Below, piece by piece: positions 6,037 to 15,560 of a stretch of DNA of 59,244 nt. Under the pieces are notes generated by a model. The model searched no databases, was not told the DNA's origin, and saw nothing but the letters and a program-made list of their open reading frames with translations. How positions within the stretch are numbered: the stretch's first letter is position 1; every line of letters begins with the position of its first letter. Source of the DNA: an uncultured Prevotellaceae bacterium (lineage in GTDB: Bacteria; Bacteroidota; Bacteroidia; Bacteroidales; Bacteroidaceae); contig ONFA01000010.1 in the NCBI GenBank assembly GCA_900316975.1, forward strand, positions 1 through 59,244, read 5' to 3'. The translations under genes and the position numbers were made by a program.

Positions 6037-7851
6037 TTAATCATCGTCGAGTTTCAGCACTGCCAGGAATGCCTTCTGCGGCACACTCACATTGCCAATT
6101 TGCTTCATGCGTTTCTTGCCTCGTTTTTGTTTTTCAAGCAGTTTTCGCTTACGGGAAACGTCACCACCGTAGCACTTCGCCAACACGTCTTTGCGCACTT
6201 GTTTCACTGTCTCACGTGCCACAATCTTACCTCCGATGGCTGCCTGAATGGCGATGTCGAACTGCTGCCGAGGAAGAAGTTCTTTCAAGCGTTCACACAT
6301 GCGACGGCCAAGGGTAACAGCATTATCTACATGTGTCAAGGTGGAAAGTGCATCGACAGATTCACCATTCAAGAGAATATCGAGTTTCACGAGTTTGCTT
6401 TCGCGGAAACCTGCCGGATGATAGTCGAACGATGCATAACCACGGGAAACACTCTTCAATTTATCGTAGAAGTCAATCACAATTTCGCCCAATGGCATGA
6501 GGAACTCAATCTCCACACGGTTGCCCGCAATGAAGTCTTGTTTCACCAATTCTGCACGTTTGCCCAAGCATAGGGTCATGATGGGACCGATATAGTTGGC
6601 AGTCGTGATGACGGTTGCCCGAATGTAAGGTTCCTCCACATGGTCAATCAGCGTGGGGTCAGGCATGCCGCTTGGATTGTGTACCTCCTGTGCCTCACCA
6701 TGCTTGTCATACACCATATAACTCACGTTCGGCACAGTGGTGATGACGTCCATGTCGAACTCACGATCCAGTCGTTCCTGCACAATCTCCATGTGGAGAA
6801 GTCCCAAGAATCCGCAGCGGAAACCAAATCCCAATGCTGCCGAACTCTCATGCTGGAACGTCAGTGAAGCATCGTTCAACTGCAGTTTCTCCAACGAGGT
6901 GCGCAAGTTCTCATAGTCTTCGGTCTCAATGGGATAGATACCAGCAAAGACCATCGGCTTCACTTCCTGGAATCCTTTGATGGCTTCAGTAGTGGGATTG
7001 ACCAACGAAGTGATGGTGTCTCCCACCTTCACCTCTGTGGCATTCTTGATACCCGTCACGATGTAGCCCACATCTCCTGTGCGCAGTTCCTTCTTGGGCA
7101 CCATGTCCATCTTCAGCGTACCAATCTCCTCCGCCAGATATTCTTTTTTTGTGTTGATGAAACGCACCTTCTCACCCGGATGCATCACACCATTGATAAT
7201 CTTGAAGTAAGCGATAACGCCACGGTAGGAGTTGAACACAGAGTCGAAAATCAATGCTTGAAGAGGTGCGTTCTCTTCACCTACAGGATGGGGTACACGC
7301 TCCACTACCGCATTCAGGATCTCCCCCACTCCTTCGCCCGTCTTTCCGCTGGCATAGATGATGTCTTCCAAGTCGCAACCAATGAGGTCGATGATTTCGT
7401 CTGCCACCTCTTCGGGCATGGCATTAGGCATATCAATCTTGTTGATGACCGGGATGATTTCGAGGTCATGGTCAATCGCCATATAGAGATTGCTGATGGT
7501 TTGTGCCTGCACTCCCTGTGTGGCATCCACGACTAACAGCGCCCCTTCGCATGCAGCGATGGAACGGCTCACCTCATAAGAGAAATCGACGTGTCCGGGC
7601 GTGTCAATCAGGTTCAAGATGAACTTTTGTCCCTTGAACTCTTCCTTGTCACCATCATATTGATGTTCCATTTGGATGGCATGGCTCTTGATCGTGATAC
7701 CACGCTCTTGTTCCAAATCCATGTCATCCAACATCTGACCCTGGGTGATCTTGATGGTGTTTGTTTTCTCCAACAAACGATCCGCCAATGTTGATTTCCC
7801 GTGGTCGATGTGTGCTATAATACAAAAATTCCTGATATTCTTCATGTTCAT
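6037..7851 (-). CDS. lepA: Elongation factor 4 (LepA) GTPase
   Basis: LepA is a ribosome-associated translational GTPase. Near the N terminus are the G1 motif [10 protein letters not shown]3 DTPGH and G4 NKID, followed by the EF-G-like domains II, III and V and the LepA-specific C-terminal domain ending in [11 protein letters not shown] and LKLDDD. I place the start at 7851 (or 7845), which gives 604 (602) residues, close to the family's usual 600. The longer ORF from 7890 would overlap the upstream gene. A GAGGAG at 7859-7864 is well placed for 7851. The upstream lipoprotein gene ends only 4 bases before, so the two are probably cotranscribed. Confidence 0.95.
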   Translation of the reverse strand: MNMKNIRNFCIIAHIDHGKSTLADRLLEKTNTIKITQGQMLDDMDLEQERGITIKSHAIQMEHQYDGDKEEFKGQKFILNLIDTPGHVDFSYEVSRSIAACEGALLVVDATQGVQAQTISNLYMAIDHDLEIIPVINKIDMPNAMPEEVADEIIDLIGCDLEDIIYASGKTGEGVGEILNAVVERVPHPVGEENAPLQALIFDSVFNSYRGVIAYFKIINGVMHPGEKVRFINTKKEYLAEEIGTLKMDMVPKKELRTGDVGYIVTGIKNATEVKVGDTITSLVNPTTEAIKGFQEVKPMVFAGIYPIETEDYENLRTSLEKLQLNDASLTFQHESSAALGFGFRCGFLGLLHMEIVQERLDREFDMDVITTVPNVSYMVYDKHGEAQEVHNPSGMPDPTLIDHVEEPYIRATVITTANYIGPIMTLCLGKRAELVKQDFIAGNRVEIEFLMPLGEIVIDFYDKLKSVSRGYASFDYHPAGFRESKLVKLDILLNGESVDALSTLTHVDNAVTLGRRMCERLKELLPRQQFDIAIQAAIGGKIVARETVKQVRKDVLAKCYGGDVSRKRKLLEKQKRGKKRMKQIGNVSVPQKAFLAVLKLDDD

Positions 7852-7855
7852 CGCA

Positions 7856-8095
7856 TCACTCCTCACCCTCTTCTGCACCAACTTCTTCAACTGCTTGCAT
7901 ATCCTCCGTCCGTGCCAAAGAGTCAGCCTCGGTCACTGCCAACGAATCAATGGAATCAGCCAATTCTTCTGCTGAATAATGACGATCAGGCATTGGGCCA
8001 TAGCACGATGCCAACGTGATGGGGGCTGTAAAGCCCAACAGGGTGAGCAGCACTGCGCACACCTTGCTCACGCATTTGTAAAAGTCCTTCTTCAT
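7856..8095 (-). CDS. Small lipoprotein upstream of lepA
   Basis: The 79-residue protein starts [11 protein letters not shown], followed by a hydrophobic segment and a probable lipobox TLASC. The mature part begins [11 protein letters not shown] and continues as an acidic Ser/Ala/Glu-rich tail ([12 protein letters not shown]). A short hydrophobic leader followed by CYGPMP resembles small putative lipoproteins of Bacteroidota, some of which I recall near radical-SAM genes; none is visible here. The start at 8095 is chosen because it begins the signal peptide. The function is unknown. It is the promoter-proximal gene of a two-gene unit with lepA, with a -7-like box CAAAGGTA at 8129-8136. Confidence 0.65.
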   Translation of the reverse strand: MKKDFYKCVSKVCAVLLTLLGFTAPITLASCYGPMPDRHYSAEELADSIDSLAVTEADSLARTEDMQAVEEVGAEEGEE

Positions 8096-8204
8096 ATCCG
8101 CAAAAAAGATGTTTGAGCGTTTGTTTTGCAAAGGTAGTACAAAAAATCGGTTATAAGAACAAAATGGCAAACTTTTTCATATTTGGGTTCGAGAATTTAA
8201 AAAG

Positions 8205-8243
8205 AAAAATGCGTTGTTCGAAAAATGGGAACAACGCATTTTT
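8205..8243. terminator. Terminator between DUF2582 gene and lepA operon
   Basis: AAAAATGCGTTGTTC (8205-8219) pairs perfectly with GAACAACGCATTTTT (8229-8243). The T-rich arms on both strands suit bidirectional use, but the functional direction is minus, after the gene at 8281-8493. Confidence 0.85.
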
Positions 8244-8280
8244 ATAATCTGTGGTTCTTTTCTTGAGAAATCTACGCTAA

Positions 8281-8493
8281 TTACTTCAAAGAGTATGCAT
8301 ATGGATCCTTTTCGTCACCAGTCTCAACAGCGTTGACTTTGTCCTCGCGGAGCAACCAACCAAGACCGAGGTTGAAATCCTTCTCAGCAAGTTTTGTAGC
8401 CTTCTTGATCTGCTTGAATGTCTGTGCTTCCTCTGCTGCTGCAAGAGCGTTCCAAATGAGACCAGCAATGTTTCCTGTTTTTTCCTGTAACAT
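8281..8493 (-). CDS. DUF2582 winged-helix domain protein
   Basis: The 70-residue protein starts MLQEKTGNIAGLIWNAL and continues with a helix-turn-helix-like FKQIKKATKLAEKDFNLGLGWLLREDKV, typical of DUF2582 small winged-helix proteins. It is probably a nucleic-acid-binding regulator with unknown targets. The true start is 8493: the longer ORF to 8694 runs through the promoter. Promoter boxes are at 8568-8599 and the terminator at 8205-8243, so it is monocistronic. Its leader is about 75 bases long. Confidence 0.8.
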   Translation of the reverse strand: MLQEKTGNIAGLIWNALAAAEEAQTFKQIKKATKLAEKDFNLGLGWLLREDKVNAVETGDEKDPYAYSLK

Positions 8494-8567
8494 AATCTTT
8501 ACCTTACCTTTAATTGTTAAACTTATTTTAATGAAGGGGACTTCATTCATTGTCCCTAAAAACAATG

Positions 8568-8599
8568 CAAAGTTATAATGTTTTGGCAACAAAAACAAA
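8568..8599 (-). promoter_or_regulatory. Promoter of the DUF2582 gene
   Basis: On the minus strand TTTG (8596-8599) and TAACTTTG (8568-8575) are 20 bp apart. Confidence 0.7.
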
Positions 8600-8698
8600 A
8601 CATTTTTCACAAAAGTGAAGAATGAACGACTAAAAAAGAATAAATTACGGAAAATGGGGTTGTTTGAAGTCAAAACAACTGTGTGCGCACACAATCAG

Positions 8699-9106
8699 TT
8701 ATTGATAATCTTTTTTCGTGAGATGAAACTCAACAATCTTCTCTCCAGTCGACGCATCATGATAAATATACGTAAACTCCACTCCTTCTTCCTTATACAT
8801 CGCCAAAGCAATGGAATTGCGGAGGTCATTCAGATTCATGTCTGCCAATTGACCGAGATTATCCATTAAGATTTTACGTGACGTTTCGTCCAGCGAAAGT
8901 GAATAATACAAAAGCAAATCCCCTATTCGATCTTCCCCTTTCACAAATACAATACTGTCAAGTGTCGTGACCGCATCCATCTTTGTCGGACAATGCTTTT
9001 CCGTGTATTCTTTTGCTTCACGCTCAAAGAAATCGGCTTTCTTTTCTTGACAAGAAGTGAGCACAAGAAGAAGCATCAATACAGATATGAATATACGCGC
9101 GTACAT
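8699..9106 (-). CDS. Putative lipoprotein of unknown function
   Basis: The 135-residue protein has a signal peptide ending in the lipobox LVLTSC (Cys 19). The mature part is mainly helical and charged with a C-terminal beta-like segment (VEFTYIYHDASTGEKIVEFHL). It contains the phrase ALAMYKEEGVEFTYIYHD, reminiscent of small Bacteroidales lipoproteins in which the C-terminal strand repeats a growth-related fold, but I do not recognise a family. It sits alone between the DUF2582 gene and a repeat-rich interval. Confidence 0.6.
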   Translation of the reverse strand: MYARIFISVLMLLLVLTSCQEKKADFFEREAKEYTEKHCPTKMDAVTTLDSIVFVKGEDRIGDLLLYYSLSLDETSRKILMDNLGQLADMNLNDLRNSIALAMYKEEGVEFTYIYHDASTGEKIVEFHLTKKDYQ

Positions 9107-9497
9107 ATATAGATTATTTATATATTATATTAAGAATTGAGTTCACTCGAAAAAGTGCTTTTATGTCCGTCGCCCCTTCATGGCTTCTTCTAATTGTTTG
9201 ACTTTCAAGAAAGGGTTTTACCCCTCCCTGTGGCCATCCGTCCCTTCGGGACTTTTTCAAGTGGACTCAGAATTAAAATTTCGCAAGTGCTCAACTTCTT
9301 TGGATTTAAAGGAGTTAGAGGAGTGAAAGCCAAATGTGATGATTTAGAATTTAGGGCTGAGGGTATAGAGATGAGAGTCGCCCAGTGCATGGGCTGGCAG
9401 AGTATCGGCTTTTAAATCCTAAGCGGAGCGATAACTCCTACAACTCCTTTAACTCCAATAAACTAAAACTTGAGAAAATTGAATTAAGAAACTTTGG
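9107..9497. other. Gene-free interval with a large inverted repeat
   Basis: No gene is supported. The left part (9107-9300) shows nothing beyond AT-rich sequence. At 9306-9324 and 9434-9452 are 19-bp arms (TTAAAGGAGTTAGAGGAGT against its near complement, two mismatches), enclosing about 109 bp that include a minus-strand copy (9378-9397) of the CAGCCCATGCGCTGGGCG repeat. Confidence 0.65.
9378..9397 (-). repeat. CAGCCCATG(C)GCTGGGCG hairpin repeat, copy 1
   Basis: On the minus strand this reads CCAGCCCATGCACTGGGCGA. It matches copies at 20480-20504, 33342-33368 and 35536-35559. It lies in the middle of the larger inverted repeat 9306-9452. Confidence 0.7.
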
Positions 9498-9752
9498 TTA
9501 CTTGGCAAGTGCCTGCCTGAGAGCATGTGCCAACTGGTCAGGGCAACTGGTAGGTTTCACACCACAACGAACCCCTTCCAACTTACTGATAACATCCTCA
9601 GCCTTCATGCCACGCACCAACTGAGAGATGCCAGTTGTGTTTCCGGCACAACCGCCAATGAACTGAACGGAGTTGATGATGCCTGTAGCATCATCAACAT
9701 CCAGTTCTATCGCTTTAGAGCAAGTGCCCTTTGTTTCGTAAATGGTTTTCAT
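9498..9752 (-). CDS. TSCPD domain-containing protein
   Basis: The 84-residue protein contains the signature TSCPDQLAHAL near its C terminus (about residues 69-79), with FIGGCAGNTTG and LEGVRCGVKPTSCPDQ. This is the small stand-alone TSCPD family related to the C-terminal zinc-binding tail of some ribonucleotide reductases. Conserved cysteines (in GTCS, GGCAGN, VRCG and TSCP) suggest metal binding. Its biochemical role is not established. It lies downstream of the YebC-family gene on the same strand with an AT-rich spacer of repeated ACAATTTACAATT words. Confidence 0.88.
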   Translation of the reverse strand: MKTIYETKGTCSKAIELDVDDATGIINSVQFIGGCAGNTTGISQLVRGMKAEDVISKLEGVRCGVKPTSCPDQLAHALRQALAK

Positions 9753-9821
9753 CTTTCTATTTACAATTCATCGATTTACAATTTACAATTGTCCGCATGG
9801 AAAATTGTACATAATTGTACA

Positions 9822-10553
9822 TCATTTCATGTTTGTATAGACGTTCTGCACATCGTCGAACTCTTCCAGACGCTCCACCATCTTTTCAATGGTTTCACGC
9901 TGTTCGTCGGTCACTTCCTTCAAGTCATTGGGTACATAGGTGAACTCTGCACCAGTGATTTCGTAACCATTGTCTTCGAGGTACTTCTGAATCTGTGCGA
10001 ACGACTTGGGGTCGCCATAGATGGTGATGGTGGTCTCATCCTTCTCTTCGTCGTACTCCTCGTCATACTCGTCGTTCACGCCAAACTCGATGGCTTCGAG
10101 AATGAACTCGTCCATGTCCATGTCGGCCTTTTTCTTGAAGGTGAACTGGCTGTAGTGGTCAAAGAGGAACGAGAGAGAGCCTGTCGTGCCCATGTTGCCG
10201 CTGAACTTGTTGAACACAGAGCGAACGTCGGCCACGGTACGAGTGGTGTTGTCGGTCAAAGTATCCACAAACACAGCCACTCCGTGAGGACCATATCCTT
10301 CGTAAGTCACGCTCTTCCAAGCCGACTTATCCTTGCCAATAGCGTTCTTGATAGCACGGTCGATGTTGTCCTTTGGCATGTTCTCGTGACGACAAGTCGC
10401 GATGACAGCACGAAGGTGTGCGTTGTTGTCTGGGTCTGGACCACCTTCAGCCACGGCGATGGCAATCTGCTTGCCAAGGCGTGTGAAAGTCTTTGCCATG
10501 TTACCCCATCTCTTCAGTTTTCTCGCTTTACGGAATTCAAATGCGCGTCCCAT
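9822..10553 (-). CDS. YebC/PmpR-family transcriptional regulator / TACO1-like
   Basis: The 243-residue protein begins MGRAFEFRKARKLKRWGNMAKTFTRLGKQI and contains NMPKDNIDRAIKNA, YGPHGVAVFVDTLTDN and GSLSFLFD, all hallmarks of the YebC/TACO1 family (240-250 residues). Members bind DNA or assist translation of difficult sequences such as proline runs. The specific role here is not readable. An acidic insertion, NDEYDEEYDEEKDET (about residues 155-170), is a local peculiarity. The neighbours are a four-helix-bundle gene upstream and the TSCPD gene downstream, all minus strand. Confidence 0.93.
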   Translation of the reverse strand: MGRAFEFRKARKLKRWGNMAKTFTRLGKQIAIAVAEGGPDPDNNAHLRAVIATCRHENMPKDNIDRAIKNAIGKDKSAWKSVTYEGYGPHGVAVFVDTLTDNTTRTVADVRSVFNKFSGNMGTTGSLSFLFDHYSQFTFKKKADMDMDEFILEAIEFGVNDEYDEEYDEEKDETTITIYGDPKSFAQIQKYLEDNGYEITGAEFTYVPNDLKEVTDEQRETIEKMVERLEEFDDVQNVYTNMK

Positions 10554-10619
10554 AATTTCATTTACAATTTTTATATTTACAATTTACAATTTTTTATTTA
10601 CCATTTGACAATTGACAAT

Positions 10620-10982
10620 TTACGATTTATTTATTTTTTCTCTCATTGTGATGATGGAGCGAGTGATAATCTTAAGGAGTTCAAGATTCTCCTCATGGAG
10701 CGATTCGAGCCTATTCCTTTCTATCATTTCGCTATCTATCACGAGTTCTAACCAATGAGCCGTTTCGTCCAATTCTTCTTCAACCATCTTCAACTTGTTC
10801 AGAAAATCTTTTTCAGATTTAGCAATACAAGCCGCACAATAGTTAGCATAGGGAGAAGTGCCAGAACGGATAATCTGATTTGCTAACGCATGACCAGAGC
10901 GAGTCTTAGGCATGTTGTCAACCAGTTTAATCACACGAAGTGCAAACTGTTTCAACCGCATCTTCAACTCATCCCGGTTCAT
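10620..10982 (-). CDS. Four-helix bundle protein (S23 / 23S-IVP type)
   Basis: The 120-residue protein has the pattern FALRVIKLVDNMPKTRSGHALANQIIRSGTSPYANYCAACIAKSEKDF written here in parts: LVDNMPKTR (about 21-29), ANQIIRSGTSPYANY (34-48), FLNKLKMVEEELDETAHWLEL (60-80). This is the four-helix-bundle family originally found in 23S rRNA intervening sequences. The molecular role is unknown. It lies between pheT and the YebC gene and is bordered on both sides by short tandem ACAATTTACAATT-type words (10558-10624, 10988-11022), which suggests that it was inserted with flanking repeats. Confidence 0.88.
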   Translation of the reverse strand: MNRDELKMRLKQFALRVIKLVDNMPKTRSGHALANQIIRSGTSPYANYCAACIAKSEKDFLNKLKMVEEELDETAHWLELVIDSEMIERNRLESLHEENLELLKIITRSIITMREKINKS

Positions 10983-11029
10983 TGATTTAGAAGAATTGTA
11001 AATTGTAAATTGTCAAATTGTACATATAG

Positions 11030-13549
11030 TTATTTTCCACGCACGGTTGCACCCGTTGCCTTGCAGATGTTCTGCTCTATCTTGGTCATGATGGCTTCGA
11101 TGGCCTTGTCGTTCAGCGTCTTCTCCTCGCTCTGGAGGGTGAAGTTGACGGCATACGACTTCTTGCCTGCTTCGAGGTGCTTGCCTTCATACACATCGAA
11201 GAGTTTCACTTCCTTCAAGAGTTTCTTCTCTGCCTGATAAGCGGCTGCCTCAATCTGGGCAAACTCAACACCTTCATCAACGAGCAGGGCGAGGTCGCGG
11301 CTCACAGCCGGGAACTTCGACAGGTCGTAGTAGGTGACGGTCACCTTCTTGATGAGTTTCATGAGGTTGGTCCAGTTGATGTCGGCGAAATAAACTGGAG
11401 CCTCGATGTCGAGTTTCTTGGCCATCTTCTTGGTTACAATGCCAAACTCAGCAATCTGCTTGCCGCCACGCTGCGTGATGGTGGTAGCCACCGAGAAGAT
11501 GTCGTTCTTCTCCTCGCCGAAGACAAGGGCACCGAACGGAACACCCAGACGCTTGAAGATGTTGAGCACGTATGCCTTCATCTCATACACCGAAGAGTCC
11601 TCGTCGGCATGTGCCCAGTTGCCGTTCACACGCTTACCTGTCAACCAAAGACCGAGATGATAGTCCTCGCTGTAGGCAGCCAGAATCTTCTTCGATGACT
11701 CGGCACTTGCCTTCAGCGTCTCGCCGTTCTCGTCCACCTTCTCCTGATTCTTCTCAGGGTCGAAATAGTAACAGTTGCCGAACTCGAAGAACTTCAAGTC
11801 GGGCATGCGACGATTGCTGTTGCGGGCAATGGACTCAAGACCACCGAAGAGCAATGTCTGACGCAACACTGCCAAGTCCTGACTCAGCGGATTCATCAGT
11901 TTCACGCAGTTCTCCAGTTTGTAAGTCTGACCATTTTCATAGTAAGAAACCTTGGTGAGCGAGTTGTTCAGTATCTCATTGAAGCCACAGCCCACCAGCT
12001 GTTCTGCCACATGGTTCTGCAGTTTGTTGCTCTTGTCCAGTTCGCCCTTTACGGTGAGCGATGAACGCACCTGAGAAGGAATCTCAATATTGTTATAGCC
12101 ATAGATGCGGAGAATTTCTTCCACCACATCGCAAGGTTTCTTCACATCCACACGGAAAGCGGGAGCCTTCACCTGCATCTGCTTCTCATCCGATGAAAGA
12201 ATCTCGAAACCGAGGTTCTTCAAGATGCTCTGCTGTGTCTCCACAGGGAGTTCCTTACCAATGAGATCAGCCACATACTGATACTCTACATCGATGATGG
12301 CATCCTGTGGCAGGGTGTCGTTCTTCACATCCACAATCTCCATGCTGATTTCGCCACCAGCCAATTCCTGTGCTAACATCGCAGCACGCTTGATGGCGTA
12401 GATCTGACCAGCAGGGTCGATGCCTCTTTCAAAACGGAAACTTGCATCTGTCTGAAGTCCGTGACGACGTGCGCTCTTGCGAATCCATGTGGGGTGGAAG
12501 TAAGCACTCTCGAAGAGCACGTTCTTCGTGGTTTCGTATGTGCCGCTACCTTTACCGCCGAACACACCAGCGATGCACATCGGCTCCTCGGCATTGCAGA
12601 TAGCCAGGTCGCGGTCAGAAAGTTTGTGTTCCTCACCGTCGAGCGTGACGAACGGAGTGCCTTCTGGCATGGTCTTCACCACCACCTTCTGACCCTTCAC
12701 CATGTCGGCATCGAAACAGTGCAGTGGCTGTCCGTATGCCATCATGATGTAGTTGGTAATATCGACGATGTTGTTGATGGGACGCAGACCAATCGTGGTC
12801 AGACGGTCCTTCAACCACTTCGGACTCTCCTTCACTTCGCAGTTCTTCACGCTGACAGCGCAGTAACGAGGACAAGCCTCGGGAGCCTCTACCACCACGT
12901 CAAACTTCAAGTCGTTGTTCTGTACCTTGAAGTCATCCACTGACGGACGATGCAACGAAGTCTCAAAACCGTTCTGCTTCAAGTAGGCATAGAAGTCACG
13001 TGCTACACCCCAATGAGAACAAGCGTCTGAGTGGTTGGGCGTAATATCGACCTCTATCACGAAGTCGCTCTCCAAACCGAAGTATTCGGCAGCAGGAGTT
13101 CCTACCACAGCCGTTTCGGGCAGCACAATGATACCATCATGGCTGGTGCCAACGCCGATTTCGTCTTCAGCACAAATCATGCCGTTCGACTCGATGCCTC
13201 TCAGTTTGCTCTTCTTGATGACAAACTCCTTGTCACCATCATAAAGTTTGCAGCCCAACTGAGCCACAATCACTTTCTGACCAGCAGCGACATTGGGTGC
13301 GCCACACACAATCTGCTCCACCACGCCATTGCCTTCATCCACTGTGGTCACGTGCATGTGGTCGCTATTCGGGTGAGGTTCGCAGGTCAGCACCTGACCC
13401 ACAACAAGACCTTGCAGACCACCCTTGATGCTCTGCACCTCTTCCACTGCCTCGACCTCCAAGCCCATGCTGGTGAGCGCCTTGCCCACCTCCTCGGCTG
13501 TCATGTCGAAGTCAACGTATTCCTTCAACCATTTATAAGAAATGTTCAT
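11030..13549 (-). CDS. pheT: Phenylalanine--tRNA ligase beta subunit
   Basis: PheT forms the (alpha-beta)2 enzyme that charges tRNA-Phe. The 839-residue length and the order of elements fit the bacterial long form: an N-terminal tRNA-binding OB fold (about residues 40-150, with CGAPNVAAGQKVIVA), the B3/4 editing region (about 210-390), the B5 domain, a catalytic-core-like domain (about 490-690) and the C-terminal anticodon-binding FDX-ACB domain (about 745-839, starting YYDLSKFPAVSRDLALLVD). pheS is not in the window. The promoter is at 13627-13658. The gene at 10620 follows within 50 bases, so a polycistron is possible. Confidence 0.97.
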   Translation of the reverse strand: MNISYKWLKEYVDFDMTAEEVGKALTSMGLEVEAVEEVQSIKGGLQGLVVGQVLTCEPHPNSDHMHVTTVDEGNGVVEQIVCGAPNVAAGQKVIVAQLGCKLYDGDKEFVIKKSKLRGIESNGMICAEDEIGVGTSHDGIIVLPETAVVGTPAAEYFGLESDFVIEVDITPNHSDACSHWGVARDFYAYLKQNGFETSLHRPSVDDFKVQNNDLKFDVVVEAPEACPRYCAVSVKNCEVKESPKWLKDRLTTIGLRPINNIVDITNYIMMAYGQPLHCFDADMVKGQKVVVKTMPEGTPFVTLDGEEHKLSDRDLAICNAEEPMCIAGVFGGKGSGTYETTKNVLFESAYFHPTWIRKSARRHGLQTDASFRFERGIDPAGQIYAIKRAAMLAQELAGGEISMEIVDVKNDTLPQDAIIDVEYQYVADLIGKELPVETQQSILKNLGFEILSSDEKQMQVKAPAFRVDVKKPCDVVEEILRIYGYNNIEIPSQVRSSLTVKGELDKSNKLQNHVAEQLVGCGFNEILNNSLTKVSYYENGQTYKLENCVKLMNPLSQDLAVLRQTLLFGGLESIARNSNRRMPDLKFFEFGNCYYFDPEKNQEKVDENGETLKASAESSKKILAAYSEDYHLGLWLTGKRVNGNWAHADEDSSVYEMKAYVLNIFKRLGVPFGALVFGEEKNDIFSVATTITQRGGKQIAEFGIVTKKMAKKLDIEAPVYFADINWTNLMKLIKKVTVTYYDLSKFPAVSRDLALLVDEGVEFAQIEAAAYQAEKKLLKEVKLFDVYEGKHLEAGKKSYAVNFTLQSEEKTLNDKAIEAIMTKIEQNICKATGATVRGK

Positions 13550-13626
13550 ATCTTGAAATTTTAGTATTTATCTTTTTACCACGCACTATACACGTATGCT
13601 TACACGCACACGCGCGAAAAACGGTG

Positions 13627-13658
13627 CAAAGTTAGTATAAATTGAGCGAAAAACCAAA
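13627..13658 (-). promoter_or_regulatory. Promoter of pheT
   Basis: On the minus strand TTTG (13655-13658) and TAACTTTG (13627-13634) have 20-bp spacing, about 78 bases before the ATG. The -33 box touches the left arm of the upstream terminator hairpin. Confidence 0.7.
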
Positions 13659-13697
13659 AAAGCGAGGAAATAATTGACAGTCATTTCCTCACTTTTC
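13658..13697 (-). terminator. Terminator of the BspA-like gene
   Basis: AAAAGCGAGGAAAT pairs with ATTTCCTCACTTTT (one mismatch in the stem), about 23 bases after the stop at 13720, with a T-rich tail on the minus strand. Confidence 0.7.
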
Positions 13698-13719
13698 GTG
13701 AATCGTTCCCTAAATCACT

Positions 13720-15540
13720 TTATTGAACGGCAACCTTCTTCCCGTTATACAGGTAGATGCCCTTTTGGGTGGGCTTTCCATTGAGCTTCACCCCATTCAG
13801 CGTACACCAGCCATCTTCCTCGTCCGCATTATCTGCATTCGTGTTCGTTATGGCTGTTTCCGCTTCGGTCAGAGGCACAATCTCCTGAAAAATTTTCCAA
13901 AGTTCCGTTGTCTTATAGTTGTCCAAAGCGGCAGCAGGAACATGAAGTGTAGTAGGTACATATATATCACCTTTGCCATCAGGATATACGGGGATAATCG
14001 TATATCCACCATCGTACTCGCGTTTAGGAGGGTTAACAGCGTAGCAGAACATGTCCTTAACACCATCAGGAAAAGGATTTTCTTGAATGACAGTTATAGT
14101 ACTGGGCAAGATAATTGTTTTCAAAGAGAGACAATCAGAGCACATACCTTGTGGTATCAAGAAAACACCTTCAGGAATGGCTATGGATTTGAGACTCTGA
14201 CAATTGTAAAAAGCACTTGTACCTATAGACTCCACACTGGCAGGAATAGATAAAGAAGCCAAATAAATACAAGACTCAAATGCAGAACTTCCAATGGACT
14301 TTATACCATAGGGAAGTTGAATAGATGTAAACCGACAATTACTGAATGCACCATCTCCAATGGCAGTGACAGTGTTGGGAATGACAGTGTTTTTACATCC
14401 TGCCAATAACGTATTCGTTGCCGTCTCAATCAATGCATTGCAGTTGTTGCGCGAGTCGTACACAGAATTGGCTGGATCAACCACAATGGAACTCAGACTA
14501 TTAAAATTAAATGCTTGATAACCGATTTCTTCAACATTCTTAGGGATAATCACGGAAGCCAATTGTGAACTAGCAAAAAACGCCAAATCACCAATCTTTT
14601 TCAAACTATTAGGAAGTGTCAAGGAACATATGCTTCCACAATCACCAAAAGCATTCTCGCCAATCTTTTCCACACCCTCAGGAAGAACCAAATCGGAAAT
14701 GCCACTACAATTCCAGAACGCATTTCCCCCAATCTCTTTCACACTTGAAGGAATCGTAAGCGAAGATAATTTCTCACAGTACCAAAAGGCGTACTCCCCG
14801 ATGCTCGTCACACTTTTGGGGATAGTAATGGATGTCAATTCATAATCAGCATAGAAAGCATAATCGCCAATCTTTTCCACACCTTGTGGTATCTCCACAG
14901 ACTCTATGTTGACGAATTCGCCAAAAGAGCAAGCTTTCACCTCCTTCACGCCATCGGGAATCACCAGATGAGTCACCTCCTTACCATTCAGAAAGAGTTT
15001 CATAATTCCACGGAGCGTACCCTCAAATGAGATATTGCACCATGCCTTCAAGTCTGTGATATTGAGCTCTATGTCATAGAAACAATCCAGGAAAACAGCC
15101 GATCCCATCTCCGTCACACTGCTGGGGATGTCAATAGACTGCAAGTTCACATTACGAAAAGCACAATTTCCAATCTTCTTCAAGCCAGCAGGAAGATTGA
15201 TGGATTCGATTTGGCAGTCTTGAAATGCGAAGTTACCAATCTCTTTGATACTCGAAGGAAGGGTGATGGATGTCACATCCCAACAGCCATAAAAGGCAGA
15301 TTCGCCGATTTTAGTCACTTGATAGGTCACGCCATCATATTTCACAGTCTCTGGGATGATAATATCCCCTTTGTACTTATCTTCAACGAATATGCTATTT
15401 CCACCATGATATGCCACTTCCGCTGTCCTGTCAGCAGATGACAACTCATAGAGCAAATCGCCAATCCTCACAGGGTCTGCATTTGCCCACAAAGGCAACA
15501 GCAAAAGTAGATAAGATAAAAAAATCTTTTTCATATCCAT
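13720..15540 (-). CDS. BspA-like leucine-rich repeat surface protein
   Basis: The 606-residue protein has a signal peptide (about residues 1-22, ending WANA). From about residue 60 to 490 it carries around 18 tandem repeats of the BspA/LRR_5 type with the phrase (I)TxIGxxAFxxCxxLxSIxIPxSV. One break (about residues 150-200) holds a non-canonical unit containing LKAWCNISFEGTLRG. The C-terminal end (about 560-606) has the WCTLNGVKLNGKPTQKGIYLYNGKKV pattern typical of Prevotella-type exported proteins, resembling a short type IX secretion C-terminal signal. The likely role is surface adhesion to host or bacterial partners, which is family knowledge, untested here. It neighbours another exported protein gene (15561-17117), with only 20 bases between. 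Confidence 0.88.
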   Translation of the reverse strand: MDMKKIFLSYLLLLLPLWANADPVRIGDLLYELSSADRTAEVAYHGGNSIFVEDKYKGDIIIPETVKYDGVTYQVTKIGESAFYGCWDVTSITLPSSIKEIGNFAFQDCQIESINLPAGLKKIGNCAFRNVNLQSIDIPSSVTEMGSAVFLDCFYDIELNITDLKAWCNISFEGTLRGIMKLFLNGKEVTHLVIPDGVKEVKACSFGEFVNIESVEIPQGVEKIGDYAFYADYELTSITIPKSVTSIGEYAFWYCEKLSSLTIPSSVKEIGGNAFWNCSGISDLVLPEGVEKIGENAFGDCGSICSLTLPNSLKKIGDLAFFASSQLASVIIPKNVEEIGYQAFNFNSLSSIVVDPANSVYDSRNNCNALIETATNTLLAGCKNTVIPNTVTAIGDGAFSNCRFTSIQLPYGIKSIGSSAFESCIYLASLSIPASVESIGTSAFYNCQSLKSIAIPEGVFLIPQGMCSDCLSLKTIILPSTITVIQENPFPDGVKDMFCYAVNPPKREYDGGYTIIPVYPDGKGDIYVPTTLHVPAAALDNYKTTELWKIFQEIVPLTEAETAITNTNADNADEEDGWCTLNGVKLNGKPTQKGIYLYNGKKVAVQ

Positions 15541-15560
15541 ATAATCTTATAGGTTAATAA

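Noticed and set aside
8493..8694. N-terminal extension of the DUF2582 gene
   Set aside because: The upstream codons run through the -7 and -33 boxes and give a hydrophobic, non-homologous leader. The ATG at 8493 fits the family.
9525..10751. 408-codon plus-strand frame across the TSCPD, YebC and four-helix genes
   Set aside because: It crosses three real minus-strand genes and their spacers, and its translated sequence shows no domain.
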